Source: Myotis daubentonii (Eukaryota > Chordata > Mammalia > Chiroptera > Vespertilionidae). From it: DNA of 64,000 nucleotides. The stretch spans positions 41,749,167 through 41,813,166 of the forward strand of contig NC_081850.1 of the NCBI RefSeq assembly GCF_963259705.1, written 5' to 3'. Shown here in pieces: positions 25,091 through 36,858 of this stretch (the stretch's first letter is position 1; each line of letters opens with the position of its first letter). The position numbers and the translations under genes are program-made. The notes under the pieces are model-generated. The model did no database searches and was not told where the DNA came from. It saw only the letters and a program-made list of their open reading frames with translations.

Positions 25091-25882
25091 ATGGTAATAA
25101 ATACATATCTATCAAAAACAAACAAACAACACAATAATAACTCAGAAGTAATTCTCAGAAGACGGTCACCTGAAGGCAACCACTTTGCTTCCTTTGTTAG
25201 CCAAATTACAGCGAAGGCTTATGTGTTTCTGCATCACTTGTGTTATTTAATTTCTTAAGGAATAAATATTGTTATTTAAGAAAATATCAAAACTAGGTTC
25301 TCCTGTTTACAAATATAATTGTATTTCAGTTTTGCCATTTGCTTTCGCAGGTTGCTTTCTCTGAGACTATTTACATCATCCAAACAGAGCTAATTTAACT
25401 TTTTTGGCCATATTTACAGTGAACTATTTGGATAGTATATTGTGAAGTAAGGTCAAATCTAACCCAGCTTATGAATAGTCAACGGGTTTTTTTCCCCACC
25501 TCTTTTCTCTGCAGCCTCTATAATTCTGGTATCTCTAGTGCCTTGTCTTTGGTTGCCAAGGCCTTGCTGTGAGTGCCAGACCAGCTCCTAGCAACCCAAG
25601 GCCCATTGACAGCACCAGGCCAGTTCCATGCTGCCAAGGACTCCCTTTCTCTCTCTCTCAGGGAGGACCGTTAGCTGGCATGCACCTTTTGCCCTCTGTC
25701 TTCCACTTGTTCCTGTTGTAATGCAATTGGTGGAGAAAATATCTTGAAATCTCCAGGGGAAAGCATGAAGACAAAAGCTATATACCGTAAGTGTCTGAAG
25801 AACTGATAGAAGACATCTGGGTCCCTGTTGGAATCATAAAAACACTGTATTGGCCTGCTTACCTCTAATATTCATGCAAAGT

Positions 25883-25885
25883 GAA

Positions 25886-25957
<72 letters not shown>

Positions 25958-26036
25958 GGAAGGAAGGAAGGAAGGAAGGAAGGAAGGAAGGAAGGAAGGA
26001 AGGAAGGAAGGAAGGAAGGAAGGAAGGAAGAGAGAG

Positions 26037-26110
<74 letters not shown>

Positions 26111-26143
26111 GAAGGAAGGAAGGAAGGGAAAAGAGAAAGAGAA
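25883..26143 (+). repeat. 261-base uninterrupted purine tract: (AG)n, (GGAA)n, (GAAA)n, (GGAA)n
   Basis: Every base from 25883 to 26143 is A or G. Blocks in order are AG dinucleotides (to about 25,950), GGAA (to about 26,028), a short AG run, GAAA (to about 26,110), then GGAA. Such mirror-symmetric polypurine DNA can adopt triplex form. The 110-143 residue Arg/Glu/Lys-repeat and Ser/Leu/Phe-repeat frames over both strands are artefacts. Confidence 0.98.
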
Positions 26144-26399
26144 CTCCCTATTTATTCTATCCATAGTCAAACTGCTCTTTCTGTGGTTCACAAATATTCT
26201 CACCTACATAAAGCTCCAAGTAGAAATTCAAAAAAATGGGTTGGAACTAGACAAGGAAGCGAGCTGGGAAGGGAAGGCTGAGACAGCTCCTCCCTTTCCA
26301 TAAGGGTGACTCTCTCTTATAACTCCTGTGGCAGCAGCAGTTGGTTCAGGAGCTCTCACTCCTCTCAGAGGAGAACAAATGGAAATAGATGTGATTTTT

Positions 26400-26630
26400 T
26401 TCACTCCCCTTCCCTTTTTAAAAAAAAAAAATGTTTTTACTGATTTCAGAGAGGAAGGGAGATAGAAACATCAATGATGAAAGAAAATCATTGATCAGCT
26501 GTATCCTGCATGCCCCCTATTGGGGATTGAGCCCGCAACCCTGGCATGTACCCTGACCAGGAATCAAACCGTGACCTCCTGATTCATAGATCAACACTCA
26601 ACCACTGAGCCACACTGGCCCAGCTACTCT
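26400..26630 (-). mobile_element. VES-type SINE, minus strand
   Basis: On the minus strand it runs from TGGGCCAGTGTGGCTCAGTG through GTTGCGGGCTCAATCCCCA and an ATGTTTCTATCTCCC segment to the A-rich tail (plus-strand T/A run at 26,410). More diverged than the 9,811 and 52,488 copies. I could not fix exact target duplications, so the ends are approximate. Confidence 0.9.
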
Positions 26631-26639
26631 TCTTCCTTT

Positions 26640-28320
26640 TGCCATGTTCCTTGGAAAGAGGTGTCCCACCAGGAATGTGGAATATGCATTTGCTATTTTG
26701 CCTGACAAACTTGGTTTTATTGGGGATAAATTATTCTCTCACATAACTCTAGTGGGGCTGAAACCTCCAAGGTCTCTAAGGATATGCTCCAGACCTGCCA
26801 ATCAGGCCCACATCATCGGTTCAAAGATGGGAACATGATGCAAGTCAAGCCCGTTACTGTCAGATCTGGGACTTTTGCTGAACTGTTAGAAGTGATTCTC
26901 GGTTTACATTGAGCTCACATAAGTGGTAGAATGAAAGCTAGAAGAATGTCTGGTCGCCATCTTCACCACCTCCTGGGTACATGAGAAGAAGGTCAGCCCA
27001 GAGTAAGGCAGTTTGAGAGATCTGAAAGTGATAAGCCCTATGCTATTATGTGAGGTCCCAGGTCCAACTGTGCCATTCTGGCCATACGCCAAGGAATTCC
27101 CTGTTTTTTCTCAAACCAGCACTATTTCTTGAATGTTTCAGTGCTATTTCTATCCCTCATAGCCCACAAAAGCATGGTCACACAGATATACCACTGAATG
27201 GCCCTTCCTCAACAATTAGAATTTCAATAAACCATCAACAGGGAGGAATGGATGAGAGAAGTTGTGCCAAGAAAACAGATTAAGACTCAGATAATAATAA
27301 ATGAATGCCGGGGGCTTTCATATATAATCTCAAAGAGTCCTCATTGATTGGTATAACTGATGAGGAACAAGGACGAGAAGAAGTTAACGATTGGCCTCTA
27401 ACTCTAAATTCTTACTCATTTCCTGACCTCATCCTTCCTCAGGCTGAGACCTGGACCCTGACCCAGTTCTTCCAGCACAGGAAAGTGATTACAGAGCTCT
27501 TCACCAACACGGGATGTTTGACGAGTCATAAAAAGTATAATGTTCTAAGTAGAAACACCAAGATCACAGAGAACATCAAAACCTTCAAAGCTCAAATTGT
27601 GCCACCTTTGAGAAGTTCTTCAAGGGAGTGGCTGGCATTGGAGCATCTCCGCTAGGCAGAGCTGTATCCCTACAAGGCCCTTGTCTACCTTCTGGGTTCT
27701 GCACTACCACCAAATTGAATATGTTGGTGGCTCCACCAGATGACAAAATCGTGTCAGCATTTTATTACATACTAAAATGATATCTATCCACCTATCAATC
27801 TATGTATTTATCCATCGTCTCCTATTGATACCAAGTGATCTCATGGCAGCAGCTCCATTATAAAATGTCTTCTATACAGATATTTCTACAAAATAGTTCT
27901 GCATTAGAAACTTGGTACCTTTAACCTACAAAAAACAATAATAATGTGCAATATTTGCATTTTCAACTCAAAAATGAATCTTTTAATTTATTCTATTAAG
28001 AAAACTTTTTAAAACCTAGCAGGACAAATGGAAGTAATCTAAATATTCAATACGGGGAAATGATGACATAAATTGTAATATATCTAGTTATTTATAATAA
28101 ATTATACTAATAACTCTAAATATGTTGTAATATTAAACAAACGCATTGTAAAAATTACATGTACGTAATGATAATTATGTAAAATCCTTATGCGTTTGAA
28201 AAAAAGAAGAGAACATTGGAAGGAAAATAATACAAAAATGACAATAGCTGTGCAGTTAAATATGATTATGAGAAACTTTATCCTTTTTCCAGGCGTCCTC
28301 CGTTGATTGTTATATGTGTT
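26640..28320. other. Intergenic DNA with an unassigned 116-codon frame
   Basis: The plus frame at 27,305-27,655 has no domain, signal peptide or repeat that I recognise. Its start region (ATATATAATCTCAAAGAGTC, then GATGAGGAACAAG) resembles a MIR remnant, which argues against coding. 26,640-27,060 is slightly GC-richer and may be an old LTR or DNA element I cannot name. The rest is AT-rich. Confidence 0.4.
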
Positions 28321-28329
28321 TTATAAGTG

Positions 28330-29290
28330 AAAAAATTATCATTTGGGGGATAAAAGAGCTAAAGAGACACCTCACTGATAAGATAAAGAAAGGGCAAAGA
28401 AGCGTCTGAAACAATGGTCAACATCATAGGTCAGTAGGGAACTGCAAATGAAAACAACAATGCGATATCACTGTACACTATGAGAATGGCCAAAACCCAG
28501 AAAAGTGACATCACCAAATGCTGGTAAGGATATGGAGCAACAGGAACGCTCATTTATTGCTGGTGGGAATACAAAATGGTACAGCCATTCTATAAGACAG
28601 CTTGGCAGTTTCTTACAAAACTAAACATGCTCTTATCATATGATTCAGCAATTGCACTCCTTGGTATTTACCCAAATGAACTGAAAACATGGAAGCAACA
28701 AGAGGTCCTTAGTTACATAAATGAAGACATAACCTATCATATATTCAGAGAGTGAAATATTATTCTGTGCTATAAAAAGATCAGTTATCAAGCCATGCAA
28801 AAACACAAAGGAAACGTAAACATGTATCACTAAATAAAAGAAGCCAATCTGAAAAGAATACATGATGTATGATTTCAACTCTATGACATTCTGCAACAGA
28901 CAAAACTATGGAGACAATAAAAAGATCAGTGGTTACCAGAGATTCGTGGTGGGAAAGAAGGAAGGAGAAATGAATAGATGGCAAAAAAGAGATTTTTAGG
29001 ATAGTGAAACTATTCTGTAATGGTGGATACATGTCATTATACATTTGTCAAAACCCATAGAGTGTACAACACAAAGAGTGAACCCTGATGTAAGCTATGG
29101 ACTTTAGTTAATAAATAATATATTATTATTAGTTCATTAATTATAAACATACAATCTAATGCAAAATGATATTAAGAGGGGAAACTTGTGGGAGTGGAGG
29201 GCAAGGGTATATGGGAACTCTGTACATTCCAATTTAATTTTTCTGTGAACCTAAAGCTGCTCTAAAAAATAAAGTCTATTAAAAATAATA
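28330..29290 (+). repeat. L1 ORF2 tail plus 3' UTR, decayed
   Basis: Diagnostic L1 order: GGGAACTGCAAATGAAAAC, ATTGCTGGTGGGAATACAAA, TTCAGCAATTGCACTCCTTG, GAAGCCAATCTGAAAAG, GTGGTTACCAGAGATTCG, AACTCTGTACATTCCAATTT, then TCTAAAAAATAAAGTC and the A-rich end. The coding part is full of stops. Roughly 950 bp remain of a 6-7 kb element. Confidence 0.92.
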
Positions 29291-29441
29291 ATTTTAATGT
29301 GGTTCACAAAATCATCTATCAATAAATTCTAGTTTTGCTTTTAATTTAGGTTGTTTAAATTTTTAGTTTTGAAGTATTTCTTTCTATTTTTAAATGTATT
29401 GCAAACTTTCTACCTAAATTTTAAAGCAGAATTATATAAGA

Positions 29442-29612
29442 TGAGAGGCCCAGTGCACGGATTTGTGCACCAGTGGGGTCCCTCGGCCTGGCCTGCACCC
29501 TCTCGCAACCTGGGACCCCTTGGGGGATGTCAGACTGCTGGTTTCGGCCTGATTCCCGCAGGCCAGGCCAAGGGACCCCACTGGTGCACAAATCCGTGCA
29601 CCGGGCCTCTAG
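29442..29612. repeat. Palindrome of two Helitron 3' ends, arms 53 bp
   Basis: Left arm 29443-29495 and right arm 29559-29611 are reverse complements with only a few mismatches, each carrying the Helitron 3' hairpin (GTGCACGGATTTGTGCAC) and the GGCCTGGCCTG stretch. The loop of about 63 bp contains TGGGGGATGTCAGACTGC, a Helitron-internal motif also seen at 36,530. Confidence 0.92.
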
Positions 29613-29804
29613 TATGCATATAAGATCTTTGGTTAAGATCTTCCCACCCTCCCCGCTCCCCCCTTCCCTCTGAGATTCATCAGTCTGTTCCATATTTCCA
29701 TGCCTGTGCATTGAGCATCTGCCCCCTGGTGGTCACTGCATGTCATAGCTACCAGTCAACTGGTAGAACAATCAGATGGTCACTTAGGCTTTTATATATA
29801 TAGA
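29442..29804 (-). mobile_element. HeliBat-type Helitron carrying a duplicated inverted 3' end
   Basis: The minus-strand 5' end is TCTATATATATAAAAGCC (plus 29804 leftward). The minus-strand 3' end is GTGCAC...GGGCCTCTCA at 29442, where CTAG is mutated. A second, plus-oriented 3' end lies inside, ending CTAG at 29609-29612 before T. Between this and the 5' end is a segment with CCTTCCCTCTGAGATTC that is not typical of the other copies here. See the palindrome entry. Confidence 0.88.
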
Positions 29805-29809
29805 TAACG

Positions 29810-31330
29810 AGGTTTTAGGGTTATGTCAATCTTGAGACTATTTTGTAGAAGCATTCATAGTTAAGTAAATATTTGATTTTTTAACAATTCTTGTTGTCTT
29901 TGTAACAGATTTACTGAAGGTTTGATCTCTGTTGAAATATATTGGTGATTGAAATAGCAGATTTTATTTAAATCCATATTCATTGAATTTTTAAATCAAG
30001 GAGAAACCTACTTGTAAATCTAGCAATGACATCATAATGTCTGCTTTTTAAAAGTAATTTCTTTTTCCTCCCTTGTGTTTCCTCTCAATTGTTTATAACC
30101 ATATCCTCTACACTTTTCTATCAAGTCCAAGATCCTTGCAGGCACTGAGGTTGCCCACTCATCACAGTCCACAGGATGAAAGCCTGCTTGCCTTTTCCTT
30201 AGGCCCTTTAATGTTTCCATTTGCTGTCCTTTTGTTTTGCCAAGTTCCTTATTCCTTGAGGGGAAAAAACGTTTTCTTTGCAGACTGTAGAACTTTCTGA
30301 GAGTTAGTATAATGATCTATTATTGCCCAGACGAGGTAGCTTCCCAAGGTAAAATGATGGATGTGCAACCAGGTTACTAAAGACTTAGTTATTTCAACAT
30401 TTAAATGGGATAAACATAGAATGAGCCAGAAAAAAAACACCAAAATCTATGGATAGAAAACATATAAAAAATAAAAGACATTCTGTCTATCCTTGATTGA
30501 AGGCAACTATGAAAAATTAATAGCTTATCAGTATTTCCCAGATGGTTTCTCATTCATAATGTTCTAATATAAAAGTAAATTAAGTAACTGTTAAAGCTGA
30601 TAAGTATGGTTGCTTTTTTATATTTAATTTTGAGCTCAATTATCTTGAAGTTAAAATATTGATTTCTGTGGTCTACAACTAGCTCCCTGGTTATAGTAAG
30701 CTGCCAGCCCCTTTTATTACCATCACTTCAGTGTGGTAAGGTTCATTGGCTCCTTCTATCCAATATAGATTTAAGGTGGTTGCTAAACCAGCCCAGCACT
30801 CCTGACACTAGCACTGCGCCCTCTGCTGGACACTGTTCTTCCATTTCCAAATCTATTGGGACAGGAACTGAATGCAACCCACCCCTTGGAACCTGGCAGA
30901 TAACACATGCTTATTTGTTACCCTGAATTCTTCCACTTACTCATTTCATTTACATACCATAAGCATTTTCAGAAGCAAAGATCATGAATAAAGAGATCTA
31001 CGCAAATCTCTACAGCTACTTGTAAGTAGTTATCAACTTACCTTAAGTTTAAATACAAGAGATAATACTTGCCTTCTCAGGGACACATTTGCACATATGT
31101 TCAATTGTGACATGGCCAATAATTTTCAAAGCTATATTTTTCTGCTTCAACTTTGATTACATAACCCTTTGATATTTGTGACCAGCAATAATCCTTTTAG
31201 AAAACACTTTAGTTCCTTTTTCTACTATACTTTGAGTGTGACAAAACTTTCAAAAGGGAAAAAAAGATTCACTTACATGTATATCTTTTGTCAGTTCAAT
31301 GATATTTGAAAGAAATTTTTTTCTCCCTTT
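29810..31330. other. AT-rich intergenic DNA, nothing recognised
   Basis: No repeat or gene assigned. Frames at 30,032-30,300 lie on both strands without recognised features. Confidence 0.4.
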
Positions 31331-31388
31331 TTAAGATAATAGCTATCCTGCCTGGCCAGTGTGCCTCAGTGGTTGAGCATCAACCTAT

Positions 31389-31490
31389 GAACTTCCTATG
31401 TGTTTCTACTTCTCAAATATCAACATTGTTGTTGGTATATTGCTAAAGATACTATCCTCTTTTCAACTCACCAAAATCAGATCTCCTTTC
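31389..31490 (+). repeat. Diverged repeat, inverted partner at 33,165-33,272
   Basis: GAACTTCCTATGTGTTTCT, CAAATATCAACATTGTT, GGTATATTGC and CCTCTTTTCAACTCACC recur in order on the opposite strand at 33,165-33,272, with roughly 80% similarity judged by eye and one gap of about 10 bp. The family is not recognised. It forms the left part of the foreign DNA inside the composite SINE. Confidence 0.8.
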
Positions 31491-31747
31491 AGTGAGAAGA
31501 AAGATGGAGGGAGGCTGCATCTTCCATAACAATCTCTGCCATCTTCCTCCCTCTTCTGAAATATTTGACTAAAGACATCAAAAGTTAGGTAATTCACCTG
31601 GCCGGTGTGGTTCAGTGTTTGAGCGTGACCTAGAACCCAGAGGTCATGGTTCAATTCCCAGTCAGGGCACATGCTTGATTTGTGGGCTCGATCCCCAGTG
31701 GGAGGCGTGCAGAAGGCAGCAGATCTATGATTCTCTATCATCATTGA

Positions 31748-31750
<3 letters not shown>

Positions 31751-31797
<47 letters not shown>
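31751..31797 (+). repeat. (CT)n run in a VES SINE tail
   Basis: About 45 bp of CT dinucleotide expanded from the CTCTCTCT segment normally present near the 3' end of VES SINEs. Confidence 0.95.
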
Positions 31798-31859
31798 TTC
31801 CTCCTTGAAATCAATAAAAACATATTTTTAAAAAATATAATAGCTATAGCATAATTTTA

Positions 31860-33160
31860 TTATTAAATTAAGGAATTTCCAAATAAATAATATTGACTTT
31901 ACAAAAAAAATTATAAAACTACTTAGCTGATGGCTGTGTGTTTACTTTGCAGTAAATAAAATAAAATAAAAACAGAGTCCTTTCTGAAACTTTTATTTGG
32001 GGCCTATGTATTACAGGTTCCATATTTGCGTGCTGTTCATAAACAAGCAGGAAAGCCCTTGACACCCTTTTCCCATGGCAGGCCAAAGGGGTTAAGACAG
32101 GTACTGGTAGCTGAGGGTGCTATTGTGAGAACAGCTTTGGGACTGAAATGCCAAAAATGCAAACAATAAAAAACCCAGGCACTATCCTTAGGAAACCAAT
32201 CAACTCCTGCCCCAAAGAAAGTTTCCCCTTGTCTTCTTCTCTTTTTCTCTTAAATCCCTTTTTCTTCCTTCTCTTGTCTCCATCTTTGTGCCCCAGCCCA
32301 ACTTTTCCTCATTCATCTCAGAATGACTGATCTGAAGTATCTCCCACTGAATATACAATACACCAATAGTTTTCACTCTATTAAGGACATCATATACCTT
32401 CCCCATTTCTCTCAAGATTTTTTAATCCCTGGATTCTCATTACTTTTCTTATACTTTACCTCCTTTTATTTACTTTTTTTCACTCTCTCTCTCTTCCTCT
32501 TCTAAATCATGGCTGTTGACTTGAACAGAATTTACATTCAAATAAAACCTAAAACCTTTCTTCCAGATTTTCATACCAGCTAATTGACACTGTAAGTCTC
32601 CCACTAGGGAGTTCAGATATACTTGCTTAGAGTTTTAAAAAAGCAAGGTGATTTCATCTGCTTCTTCCCAGTATCTCTCCAGAGAGGAGAGTGGACTATT
32701 TGAAAACTGGTTTGGATTGAAAAAGTACGTTGCCCTTATTTAAATGGTTCATCTTGCATCAACATCTCTTCATTCACTAAAAAGATTCTGCAGCCCTCCT
32801 CAGCTGCTTTGATCTAGAAAAATCATTAACACAATCATCTCCTGATCTCTGCCAATGCATTTTAGATTTTTCAAATTATGTATGTGCATCATTTAGCAAA
32901 ATGCCACCAGCCTCCAGGTCTGCCAGGCATTGAAACTGGGCAGTCCCAGGGCATGTATGTGGATTCATCCTATGGAAGGGGCACAGTGATTGTAATCTTG
33001 ATCCCTGAAAGAGCTGCAGTTAGCTGTGTATTCTTCATTTCAAGGAAAGAAATGCTGTAGTGAGTTCCAAGAAGGAGATCTCACATCTTACGAAGCAAAA
33101 TTTAGATTCCCATCTTCCCCTTTGAGTAATAGAAAAGATGGAAACAAAATTTTATACTGA
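31860..33160. other. AT-rich intergenic DNA, nothing recognised
   Basis: A CT-rich stretch occupies about 32,230-32,500. No gene or repeat family assigned. Confidence 0.4.
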
Positions 33161-33164
33161 AAAA

Positions 33165-33272
33165 AAGGTCTGATTCTGGTGAGTTGAAAAGAGGTTAGTA
33201 ATATTTTAAACATGGGGCAATATACCGGTAACAATGTTGATATTTGGGGAAGAAACACACAGGAAGTTCTTA
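33165..33272 (-). repeat. Partner copy of the 31,389 repeat, inverted
   Basis: On the plus strand: GGTGAGTTGAAAAGAGG, GCAATATACCGG, AACAATGTTGATATTTG, AGAAACACACAGGAAGTTC. It is the reverse complement of 31,389-31,490 with moderate divergence. No transposon termini are evident. Confidence 0.8.
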
Positions 33273-33419
33273 AAGCTTAAGGGAAAGTTCCCTGGGTAAA
33301 GCTGGTCCATGTATATGCCTTTCAACAAATGTGTTTTCAAACTCAAATCTTCAAATAGTCTTAACCTCTGTTTTCTCTGTCCATTCTAATCTTTTCTGAA
33401 ACAGAGAAAGAAAAACACC

Positions 33420-34740
33420 ACCATTAAAAGTAGCATGTAAATCACCCAGATACTCTATAATTACAAAATGTGTCAGAATTTCAATTAAAAATTCTGGATA
33501 ATAAGTATACAATATTTATAGCCAACAGATATGGAAACTATCAAACATAGACTTTAAAGTAACTATGTACTTATATGTTTAAGAAGATAGATGACAATGT
33601 GGAGGATTTTGTCAGATAACTGGAGCTTATTTAAAAAATGGAAATTCTAGGACTGAAAAATATAATAACTGAAATGTGTATCTTAATAGATACACATTTG
33701 TTGAACAACAGACTGGAAGGCTTGACATAGATGAGTAAAGGATCAGAGAACTATAAGTTAGTAAGAACAAAATAACCTGATGGAAGCCTGGAAAGCAAAA
33801 AGGATATAAACTACATATAAGAGTGAAAGTGTCATATGGGACACTGAGAAATTCTAACACACACATAACACCATCTCCCTTCAGAAGGGGAAAAGAAAGT
33901 CAGTGAGTAGAGCAAGGGTAATACTTAAGCATCAATGACAAGAACTTTCCAATTGATGAAAGATATGAAGTCATAGATTCAAGAAGTGCTTTCTAAACTC
34001 CAGAAAGGGCAATTGAAAAAAAAATCACACCTATGCACCTCACAGTAAAACAGCTGGAAAACAAAGACAAGGAGAAAATCACATAAGGATCCAAGAAAGA
34101 TACATTATTTTCAAAGGAACAACCATAAAACTAAGAACTAAATCTTCAATAGAAAAGATGTTAGAGAGAAGACCATGATATGAATAGGATGGGGGGGAAA
34201 CGACCTGGCCACCAGTGAAATTACCTTTCAAAAGGGAAGCACCATGGACATCTCTAGACCACCAAAGGCGAAGCATAGTCATAAGCAGCAGCAGACATGA
34301 AAGGGCATGCTAAAAGTAGTTCTTCAGGCAGAAGGAAAATTACCTCAAAGGGAAAAATAAAAAAGCAGGAAAAAATTATATGGTCTAACTTGGGGGCAAA
34401 TCTGAATAAATCTCACTATAAATAATAATATTTTAATGGATTTAAATATATGTTGAGTTGAAATGCATGACAATAATAACACTAGTGGCACCTGGAGGGT
34501 GGGGAATTGTCAATAGAGTTCAATGTCCTGAAGTCTTAGCTTTGACTGAAATGTGGTATTTATTAATTGTAATAATCCAAGGACACATGTTTAATCTATA
34601 GGGGAATTATTAAAAGAATAAAGAAAGGATATGTGACCAGCATGCCAACAGAAGAAAAATAAATGAAACTAAAATTGATTAGTTCAAAAGAATAAAAAAG
34701 AAAAAAGAGGAGGTCATAAAGCAATTGGGATAAACCAAGT
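33420..34740 (+). repeat. Old L1/HAL1-like LINE 5'-half fragment
   Basis: A-rich sense-strand text with AACTATCAAACATAGACTTTA, AAGACAAGGAGAAAATCACA, ATTTTCAAAGGAACAACC, GAAAAGATGTTAGAGAG, and TAGTTCTTCAGGCAGAAGG, AAAATTACC resembles the 5' region or ORF1-side of old L1/HAL1 elements. No intact reading frame survives. Confidence 0.6.
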
Positions 34741-35293
34741 TGAAAAGAGCTAATCATGTGATAAACGTTAGTTTATATTTTGTGATCTGTTGATTGTTCA
34801 GAAGTAGCTGGGAAGTATGATGGGCAAACAAAGTCTTATTTACCTGTTCTGAAAAATTTAGCTGTTGAATTAAAAAAAGCTATTGCTAATTAATTATACA
34901 AACTGTCTACAAATAATAAAAATAATCAATAATTGATGATTTTTGCATGGTTAGGATATGCTAATCATTATTTTAGCATATTTCATTAAAAAGGTTTGTT
35001 TATTAGCCCTATTTTACATATTTTTTAAGTAAATGTCAAATAGGTTAAGTAACTGCTTACAGTGAAAACAGATCTACGAATAGAAAATAATTTTTCTTTG
35101 TTTTTGTTGTTTTGTTTCATTGGTATACTTAATTATAACTGTCAACTGTCTTGAAAAGAAAAACATAATATTCCATGCATTTTTTTTTAAATATGGCAAT
35201 AATTAGACATGGAGTCATCTTAGCCAATGTGTGAAACAAGCCTTCAGAAAGAAAATAAAAGGAGTTGTTTACATTGCTCAAATTCTAGCAATT

Positions 35294-35480
35294 AGTCCAA
35301 GTTATCTATTTATTGAACAAACTTTTATTAGATATGTGCTATATGTTAGGCATAATACTTGGCCCTGAAGATATAATACAAAACAAATAAAGATGTGGTC
35401 CCTGACTCATGGAGCAAATAACAATATTAACTATAAATTAATTCCCTTTATTGGATAATAACAAGAGAAGACAAGCAAAT
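35294..35480 (+). repeat. Ancient mammalian repeat of the 'TTTATTGAGCACCTACTATGTG' type
   Basis: TTATTGAACAAACTTTTATT, GATATGTGCTATATGTTAGGC, CTTGGCCCTGAAGATATAAT and GGTCCCTGACTCATGGAGC follow the family in order. Confidence 0.7.
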
Positions 35481-35489
35481 AAATAATCA

Positions 35490-36440
35490 TAAATTCTCAT
35501 ACGTGAATGAGCACTCTTTTACGTGGTATAAGGAGAGACCATTTCTCTGAGAACCTAACCTTTAAGCCAGCAGAGCTTTACAATCCAGATAACTATATTA
35601 TGTATTTCTCAGACTAGAACACTTTTGAGACTGAAAAGGGGCATGTCTACTAGTTATGCAGGGTGTCAGGCAGAACCAGAATAGGTATTCATCCTCCTTC
35701 TGAGCCGATACAAGTATGGGTCATTTTCTAAATGCAACCAGAAGACATTAAAATGTTTTAGCAGGGAGTATTTATTGTCTGGTTTACATTTTTAACAGAC
35801 CTCTCTAACTGCCCATTGGAACATGTATAGGGTAATGGGCAAAAATGAAGGTAGAGAGACAATTTCTAAGAACATGGTACCCATCTAGGTAGGAGAGGGA
35901 CAGTAGCTTGGATTGATGAGGCAAGGATGTAGAGTGAAGTAACCAATTCAAGATAAAACTTGCAGTGTTATACAAAAATTATACAAAGTATCGCATTTTC
36001 ATTTTAACTTATATTTTAATAAACGCACAAGAAATTATCTTAAATTTTTGTCAGGTAATATGGAGAGGGGACTTTTAGTAGCACTAACAGACATATAAAC
36101 ATGGAGAAATTTTTTATGTGTAGCAAAAACCACCAAGGGTTAAAAAAAAAAAAAAAGTTATCCAATAAACAGCTCCCCTTTTCCCTACCAACTCCATTTT
36201 TTAACTTTCATCCAATTCCTATCAGTTTGTGAGTTCATATACATTTATTTATAAAGACTATTAATTTTTTTGTGCAGCAATATTTTTTCCATCCTATTGT
36301 CTATATTTTCACTTGTTTTGATGTCTTTTGCCATTCAAAATATTTACTTTTATATTCATATATAAAAAATACATGTAATTTTTCTTTATAGATACAGTTA
36401 CTTAATTTAGAAAGTTTGCTTCATTCAAAACATTATATAA
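35490..36440. other. AT-rich intergenic DNA, nothing recognised
   Basis: No gene or repeat assigned. A 15-base A run lies near 36,141. Confidence 0.4.
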
Positions 36441-36443
36441 ATA

Positions 36444-36858
36444 CTAGAGGCCCGGTGCATGAAATTCGTGCACTGGGGGTTTCCTCAGGCCGGCCTGTGC
36501 CCTCTTGCAGTCCAGGAGCCCTTGAGGGATGTCTGCCTGCTGGCTTAAATGGGGAACAGGCCTAAGCCAACAAGTAGACATCCCTCTTGCAGTCCGGGAC
36601 CCCTCGCTCCTTACCATCCCCTGCTCGCTGCTCCTTAGCACTGCGGCGGAGGCAGGAGAGGCTCCCACCAATGCTGCTGCACTCGCCAGCTGTGAGCCCA
36701 GCTTCTGGCTGAGCAGTGCTCCCCCTGTGGGAGCGCACTGACCACCAGGGAGCAGCTCCTGCATTGAGCTTCTGCCCCCTGGTGGTCAGTGCGCATCATA
36801 GCAACCGGTTGTTCCAGTCATTCCACCATAACAGTCACTTAGGCTTTTATTATATAGA
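36444..36858 (-). mobile_element. HeliBat-type non-autonomous Helitron, minus strand
   Basis: The plus strand begins CTAGAGGCCCGGTGCATGAA at 36444 after A and ends GGCTTTTATTATATAGA at 36858 before T, which are reversed HeliBat 3' and 5' ends. The hairpin GTGCATGAAATTCGTGCAC is clear. Inside is an imperfect inverted pair around GAGGGATGTCTGC and AGACATCCCTC and another around CCCCCTGTGGGAGCGCACTGACC and GGTCAGTGCGCATC. GC-rich, no transposase coding. Open frames here are repeat-derived. Confidence 0.95.

Larger units (their letters stand above)
31336..31847 (+). mobile_element. Composite VES insertion with one outer target duplication
   Basis: ATAATAGCTAT at 31336-31346 recurs perfectly at 31837-31847. 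Inside are a partial SINE head (about 31347-31394, CCTGGCCAGTGTGCCTCAGTG to CTATGAAC), about 200 bp of non-SINE DNA, then a complete VES SINE from about 31598 (CACCTGGCCGGTGTGGTTCAG) through box B (GGTTCAATTCCCAGTC), a 47-bp CT run and an A-rich tail. The outer duplication implies the whole unit may have been inserted at once or that the SINE was later rearranged. Confidence 0.85.

Noticed and set aside
25850..26303. Arg/Glu/Lys-repeat protein of 140 residues and its antisense Ser/Leu/Phe-repeat partner
   Set aside because: Direct translation of a simple purine tandem repeat; not a gene.
27305..27655. 116-codon plus-strand frame as a possible gene or processed pseudogene
   Set aside because: No recognised family, no poly-A tail or target duplication, and the start overlaps MIR-like text. 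Left unassigned.
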